Below, in pieces: positions 58,383-64,000 of a stretch of DNA of 64,000 nucleotides. How positions within the stretch are numbered: the stretch's first letter is position 1; each line of letters starts with the position of its first letter. Source of the DNA: Ampullaceana balthica (Eukaryota > Mollusca > Gastropoda > Lymnaeidae); assembly GCA_944989445.1 (NCBI GenBank), contig CALYLW010000014.1, positions 738,978 through 802,977 of the forward strand. Direction: 5' to 3'. The notes beneath the pieces are model-generated. The model was given only the letters and a program-made list of their open reading frames with translations. It was not told the DNA's origin and made no database searches. The translations under genes were made by a program, and so were the position numbers.

Positions 58383-58940
58383 CAGTTGGACCTCTCTAAG
58401 TCAAACTCAAAAGGACCCGAAAAAGAAAATCCACTTACGGAGCTTTTGAGCAAGGGAAAATGGCGTAATAGGCGCAGATTAATCAAGGACAATGTAGATA
58501 TTGAGAGGTGAGGGGAACAGCCATAGGGGCCGTCCATCAAGTATGTCACGCTATTTTTGACAATTTTTAACTCCCCCCCCCCGTCATAAATCTCGGACCC
58601 CCCCCCCGCGTCACAAACTGTCATACTTTCTTACACCCCCTCCCCCCATCTGGAGTGTGACGCACTTTATGGACGGCCCCATACCGGCTTGACAGGAAAG
58701 AGAGGCAGTGTCTGATGTTTCATATGAAAGGAGCCAACTTGCTTTGACATACCGACATAAGCCCATGAGAGGAGACACCTTCCCTTCCCCCATTTTACTC
58801 CTCGACAGTGGGATGGGGGAGTAAGATTTTTTTTTGGAGCCCTCAAGCCGCTATGGCTGTTATCTCTCTCAATATCACCATTGTCCTTGATGGTGATTAA
58901 TCTGCCCCTATTATGCCAGTTTCCCTAACTCGAAAACTGA
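58383..58940. mobile_element. Tigger-like MITE nested in the hAT element
   Basis: Left end CAGTTGGACCTCTCTAAGTC; shares AATAGGCGCAGATTAATCAA with 19005-19612 and has that segment again inverted on the right (TTAATCTGCCCCTATT). The outermost right end is missing. Confidence 0.7.
58526..58680. mobile_element. 155-bp MITE, third level of the nest
   Basis: Perfect ends GGGGCCGTCCAT and ATGGACGGCCCC, ATA on both sides (58523-58525 and 58681-58683). C-run/G-run interior. Confidence 0.88.
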
Positions 58941-59523
58941 AATAAATAAAGAGCAATTTATAATTTAAATAAAAAGCTTTAAACACCAAATGATTGAACT
59001 ATTGCAAAAGAAAAAAAGAAAAAGAAAAAAACCATGATGACATGTAACATGTAAGACATGTTTCATTTAGATCTTCTAAATGTTCTCGCTACATGAGAAT
59101 TGTAAGAATTGCATCCGAATATTGAAATAGCACTGAAAACATTTCTTACAATGCCAACCACACCACAGAAGCCACTGCTGAAAGGAGTTTCAGCAAACTA
59201 AAAATTATCAAAAATTACTTGAGATCGACTTCAGGTCAACAACGCACACCATTAAGTCCATTAATGATCATTTCTAGCTCTTCTTTCCATCGAAAGTGAA
59301 CTTACCAGAAACTATCTAGTTGAGAGGTACATTTGTCATTTTTAAATAATTGAGAACTGTCAACTTCAATCATTATCACAATGAGACAATAATGTCAACA
59401 AAAAACAATGATTGAATGTCAATTTTGAAACAGAACAGTCAGAAAAAGCAGATTTAAAAAATAATTAATAAACTAAACTACAGAATACTTCCGGACGTCT
59501 TTTGCCGTATTTACCATTTAATT

Positions 59524-60180
59524 TATTTATGGTAAATTACCTACATCAATTTTCATCTAAACTCGCACGGCTATTTAGTATTTAGTTTAGTTAAACTAAC
59601 TTTACTCGCATAAATTTGATAAATTAAACAATCAACAAAAATTTAATTCTAAGCTTTTCCGGTTTTCTCTTCTTTCGTTTTCTCAACTTCCTGTGATATG
59701 TAAAGGTTTGTAGCTCTTTAATCTCATTCTCAAGACAAGACGAAATCAATGCTTAATGTCTTAATTAATACAATTAGTATTAATGAGTTATTAATTAAGT
59801 TAATAGTTAATACTATAACTTATCTATGAATTTATTCTCCATATTTTAAATATTTTTTAGTTAATAAGAATTAGTTATCCTAGTCCTACAAGTATAGTAC
59901 ATGTCAGATGTCACATGTAATAGTAAAAATAAGTAAGTGCACAGTATAATATTATTTAATAATTTATAATAATATCAGTATAAATAGTATAATATAATAA
60001 AACGGTATTAATTATAATATTATTAAATTAAATATACTACACTTACAACAACTAAAACTAAAATAAATAAGATAGCTAATTTAATCTTAATCTATCTTTG
60101 GAATAAATGTAATTTAATTAATTCAATAAATTACACTTATCAGCGGCTAAGGCTAACTTCCAACAAAATTTCCTAAGTAA
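59524..60180. other. Very AT-rich, no gene seen
   Basis: Dense TTAATTA and AATATTA words without a fixed period. No feature recognised. Confidence 0.4.
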
Positions 60181-62155
60181 ATTTAGCTAAAAAAAAGAGC
60201 CCAGTAGTCAGTAGTAGTAGACTCAGTAGAAGAAATTTGGAAAGATATAAAAACAAATCTAAAAACTATATAATGGTTGAGAATTGTCCAACAAAACTAA
60301 CACTAACAATACTAACATCAAATAAAATTAACAGATGCTTGTTCAATTCTAAATTAAAAAGCTATGCAAACAAAAAGTGAACTTATTTAAGAAATGTAAG
60401 GCTACCAATTTAAAAAAGATACACACAAAATACTTAAAGATTAAACACTTGACACAAAAACTTAGTTGAAACCTCCAAAATGAATATATAAACAATGTAA
60501 TTACTAAAGATAACAATAAAAACTTATGGTCCTTTATCAAATCTAAAAAAATGGAAACTATAGGAATACTCACACTTAAAGGCTCAAATAATAAAACCTA
60601 TAATGATGAGACTAAAGCTAATATCCATAACACATATTTTTCATCATCATTTTCTGCATCAGACGACAAGGAATTTTTAATAAATTTAAATAAAATGGAG
60701 GAAATAGGTAACATAACTGTAGACGAGATAGGTATACATTTTCACTCCTAAAAAACTTTAAAATAAACAAAGTTCTTACAAAGCTACTGGCTCAGATGAA
60801 TTGCCGGCAAGGTTATTAAAAGAACTAAGCAATGAACTGTCCCCAATCCTTGTAGTTCTTTTTCAAGCCTCTCTAAACCAGGGTAAAGTGCCCCAGGATT
60901 GGAAATTAGCTAACGTAACTCCACTCTTTAAGAAAGGTGACCCTGGTAATTACAGACCTGTATCACTTACTAGTATCACCTGTCAATTACTAGAACACAT
61001 AATATATACATGTAGTAGAATAGTTAACCACCTTGACAAATATAATGCCCTATGCCCACATCAACAAGCTTTTCCATCTTGTGTATGGAAAGACGCACAA
61101 TCCCTAGAGAAATACACCACCGTAAAATAATTTAATGTTCCTTTGCTCGCAGATCACCAGGCAAATCTCCGTGGACCACTAGTGGTCCATGGACCACAGG
61201 TTCGGGAACTCAGGAGTTCTACAAGGAACTGTGCTAGGTCCCTTACTCTTTTTAATTTATATAAATGATTTACCTAACAACAGCTCAACAGGAACAAAAG
61301 TTAGGTTATTTGCTGATGATTGTATAATCTATAGAACAATTAAATCAGAACAAGATAGCAACATTTTACAAAAAAGACTTTGATGAATTGATAAATGGGA
61401 AACTAACTGAAGTATGTCTTTCCACCCAGAAAAGTGTCAACTGTTAACAAAGAAAAAGAAACAAATAAATTCAAAATATTTCATTCATGGAAAAGAACTA
61501 ACCCAAATTAAAGATGCAAAATACTTAGGAGTCATAATAAATGAGAAACTAACATGGAATCCCCATGTCAATGAAGTTATTAAAAAATCAAACAAAACCT
61601 TAGGCTTTTTAAAAAGAAACTTTTACAAATGTATTAAAGATACAAAACTAAAATGATACCTCACCTTGGTGAGACCTGTACTAGAATATGCATCTTCTGT
61701 ATGGGACCCATCCACCATGGAAAACATTGATAAACTAGAACAAATTCAAAAAAGAGCTGCCAGATTCATTACTGGAGAATTTTCAAAACTGACAAGAATA
61801 ACACCATTAGTAAAATCATTACACCTTGAAACACTAGATGATAGAAGAACCAAGAGTAAAGTAGTAATTATACATAAAGCAATTAATTCTAATTTAGAAA
61901 TACAACCCTCAGATAAGGATAAAAACACCTTTCTTATTCCGTATGCAAGAACAAACACATACAAATTTTTATTCTTCCCATCCGGCATTTGGGTGTGAAA
62001 TAGGTTGACTGAAGAAACCAGGAAAGCCAACACTTTATCAACATTTAAATTTCTAATAAGAATGCAGGACTAAACGCAAACCATAGATAAGCGTAGGACG
62101 CAATAATCTTCTGTATAAAAGGGGCGTCTGTAACAGATAAGATACAATAAGATAT
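60180..62155 (+). mobile_element. LINE, I/Nimbus- or Jockey-like, inactivated
   Basis: Pieces in order: LWSFIKSKKMETIGILTL (about 60520); TYNDETKANIHNTYFSSSF; ATGSDELPARLLKELSNELS (about 60783-60840); GKVPQDWKLANVTPLFKKGD and NYRPVSLTSITCQLLEHII (RT motifs 1-2, 60880-61005); then a deletion that removes catalytic motif A around 61130-61200; VLQGTVLGPLLFLIYINDLP; FADDCIIY (61306-61329); KYLGVIINEKLTWNPHVNEV; LVRPVLEYASSVWDPST (61666); IQKRAARFITGEFSK. Stops at 60749, 61381, 61654 and 61996. The 3' tail GGACGCAATAATCTTCTGTA..GCGTCTG and GATAAGATA equals the SINE tail. 5'-truncated and dead. Confidence 0.85.
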
Positions 62156-62158
62156 AAC

Positions 62159-63065
62159 TAGGGCTGCGGAAATTAACAATTAATTTCTCGATTAATCGTT
62201 ACAAATTTTAACTATTAATTTTTTTAACGATTAATCGACCCACCACTTATAAATGTACTGGAAGTCAATAATAGTAAAATATTTCGCCGATAAATATAAA
62301 CTAATTTCCGGATGATTACACGAACATTTTGGTTTTAAACTATTGACTGACGTGAATGTTCAAAATGTTAATAAAGGTTATTGTGTCCATTGAGAGAAAT
62401 CGTTTGCCTACCATGCAATGTTCCCTCTAAGTCTAAGCTTAGTTGGTCCGTGTGCAAAGTTTTAAAAAAATCGTGTGCAAAGTTTAAAATGTTGATAAAG
62501 GTTATTAGGCTATGTCCATTGAGAGAAATCGTGTGCCTACCATGCAATGTTCCCTCTAAGTCTAAGCTTCGTTGGTCCGTGTGCAAAGTTTAAAAAAAAA
62601 TCTTGTGCAAAGTTGCACAACTTCCGTTTTTGTTTATTTTACAAAATTTGCTGCGTGGTGATTCTAAACTCCTGCATGGCGTCGGTCAAATACCTGTGCA
62701 GCCGCGCTGCTTAAAGGGAACATTGCTACCATGGTTCTAACACTTCGCTTACATATCACCTGCATACCAAACATCCACTACAGTATCGGAAACTTCTGCT
62801 GAGACAATCTAAAGCTTTGTGAACGATTGTTCAGCTCGGCCGATTATATTGTCAATAAGACCCGCTCATCACTTGAACCAAATAATGTCAACATTATTTG
62901 ACATGTTTGTGTTGTTGGTTAAAAGATTTTCGACAAGTATTTTAATAAATGTTAATTATGACACCATAAATTTCAATTTTTGGCTTTAATCGAAATTAAC
63001 GATTAATTAATAGTTAATTTTTCAAAAGTTAACGATTAAATTTAAATTAATCGTTAACAACCCTA
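62159..63065 (+). mobile_element. hAT element, sister of 28513-29277
   Basis: Ends TAGGGCTGCGGAAATTAAC and GTTAACAACCCTA, flanked by GATATAAC at 62151-62158 and 63066-63073. Near 62818 it keeps the dimerisation-domain piece ERLFSSADYIVN..RSSLEPNNVN. An internal tandem duplication of about 135 bp (CATTGAGAGAAATCGT near 62388 and 62516) is present, with GCAATGTTCCCTCTAAGTC in both copies. Confidence 0.88.
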
Positions 63066-63073
63066 GATATAAC

Positions 63074-63822
63074 CAGTGCTTTTTTTTCTAGCACAAAATG
63101 TTTGGGAACTCATTTCACATCTGTTTTTTAGCTTATGTCAGAAAATACTATAAGTCTATAATTGAATTTTCCACTGAACACAAATTTTATTGTACAGATA
63201 TTTAAAGAAATAAACGTTTTTATAAGAAAATAAGAGACTCAAAGAGTTTATTTATAATAAAAACCGACCTGACTATATAGTTTATGTGGAAAAATGTATT
63301 CTACTGTATTATAATACTGGTACCGTATTAGGCTTTAAAACAACTTCCAGAGTTTTCTCATGTTTTCATCTGACAAATCATCTCGGTTTCTTTTCTTGCT
63401 GTGTGAGTCTAGAGCTGAATGTCTGCCTCGAAGCAGCCAAGAGTCTACGTACTTTGTAGGATCAAAATATGTTAGTGGGGGGCCAACCAATCTGATGAAA
63501 TAAAGTGCCGAGACTGTTTTTATCATAAGCGAAGCTCTCGTTGGGGTGATTATCAAATTCATTTGTGAGAATCCCCTTTCTTATTCTACTAATAATAACT
63601 AATATGATACTATGGTCCATAGATATCATATTAGTGGAATAACAGCGTTTGCCACTTGGTTTGTTTATTTGTTAACTGTAATTTACGTCGTTCCCATGAG
63701 TCCCCACTGTAAAAAGGACTGACAGTACTTAAAATGCTGACTATTATATAAATATACACGAATCTGGCCAAAAAAGGTATGGGAACTCAGTTCCCATGAG
63801 TTCCCACTGAAAAAAAGCACTG
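63074..63822 (-). mobile_element. Second hAT element sharing the same target site
   Basis: Ends CAGTGCTTTTTTTTCTAG and AAAAAAAGCACTG; flanked by GATATAAC at 63066-63073 and 63823-63830. The minus strand at about 63562-63335 encodes IRLVGPPLTYFDPTKYVDSW and LLRGRHSALDSHSKKRNRDD, resembling the extreme C-terminus of a hAT transposase. GGGAACTCA words repeat near both ends. Confidence 0.85.
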
Positions 63823-63830
63823 GATATAAC

Positions 63831-64000
63831 CTATAGTTACAGTATCAGACATTGCATGCCTACAGGAGACAACGGCAAAGTGGTTGAGGCCAACTATACA
63901 TCAGCATGGGTTGGTTTTGCCATAAAAAAAACTCTCTAATGTCATATGTTGAACTGGCGGCACATGGTACTGAGAGGATACTTGGCATTAAACTTTCAAC
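63831..64000. other. Window end, nothing recognised
   Basis: Unassigned sequence after the second hAT element. Confidence 0.3.

Larger units (their letters stand above)
58018..59515 (+). mobile_element. Long-TIR hAT element hosting nested insertions
   Basis: Perfect 8-bp duplication ATTTAATT at 58010-58017 and 59516-59523. Arms match those of 55081-55780 (GACGTCCGGAAGTATT..). A dead hAT dimerisation segment at about 59168-59290 reads TEATAERSFSKLKIIKNYLR, then STSGQQRTPLSPLM, which ties this TIR family to hAT. Contains a Tigger-like MITE, itself containing another MITE. Confidence 0.85.

Noticed and set aside
61140..61210. Possible hAT MITE in the LINE (GTGGTCCATGGACCACAGG)
   Set aside because: Only about 60 bp resemble hAT-like text and no target duplication is visible; a simple deletion scar is as likely.

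Overview
The window is animal nuclear DNA. It is AT-rich and has genes split by short GT-AG introns. It carries many eukaryotic mobile elements: Penelope-like, LINE, tRNA-derived SINE, hAT, Tigger/pogo and Harbinger-like. The element mix (intact Penelope-like ORF, LINE and SINEs sharing a GATAA-type tail) suggests an invertebrate, perhaps a mollusc; the species call is inference. No bacterial, plasmid, phage or CRISPR feature is present.

Three host genes can be built exon by exon with consistent reading phase. (1) 4343-5779 minus: a small basic/acidic coiled-coil protein I do not recognise. (2) 24124-41688 plus: a 22-exon gene of about 1096 aa with a FAM194 domain, like vertebrate C3orf20. 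(3) 44911-56325 minus: a complete 12-exon CDC123 (D123 family, eIF2 assembly factor) of 371 aa. Genes 2 and 3 converge on a 3.2 kb intergenic stretch.

Layout. 1-1000: palindromic MITEs with GTGACGTCAC motifs. 1006-2356: TIR element carrying an intronless zinc-knuckle/KH-like coding region. 2745-3060: head-to-head Penelope-like termini. 4343-5779: gene 1. 6490-6800: Tigger-like MITE fragment. 7000-12920: two oppositely oriented arrays of a roughly 0.5 kb repeat. 13080-13370: SINE. 13578-14073: broken C2H2 zinc-finger gene. 14200-15500: MITE cluster. 16391-18680: Penelope-like element with an unbroken RT plus GIY-YIG ORF. 18763-18985: unknown pseudogene piece. 19005-19612: Tigger-like MITE. 20750-23577: Penelope terminus, hAT element with a nested hAT MITE, Tigger remnant. 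24124-41688: gene 2, whose intron 7 holds a hAT element, a CR1/L2-type LINE relic, two SINEs and a 45-bp minisatellite that arose from the LINE's own RT-coding sequence. 42660-43640: palindromic MITE and an AAC-rich element. 44911-56325: gene 3, with an 11-copy 49-bp minisatellite and nested TIR elements in its introns. 56600-60000: palindrome-rich repeats, a SINE and a three-deep transposon nest. 60180-62155: dead LINE. 62159-63822: two hAT elements back to back in one 8-bp target.

The strongest oddities are the RT-derived minisatellite, the TIR element with a captured coding region, the hammerhead-like fold in the Penelope termini, the shared LINE/SINE 3' hairpin tail and the triplicated hAT target site. 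I found no convincing new multi-gene system; the novelty here is in the mobile elements.
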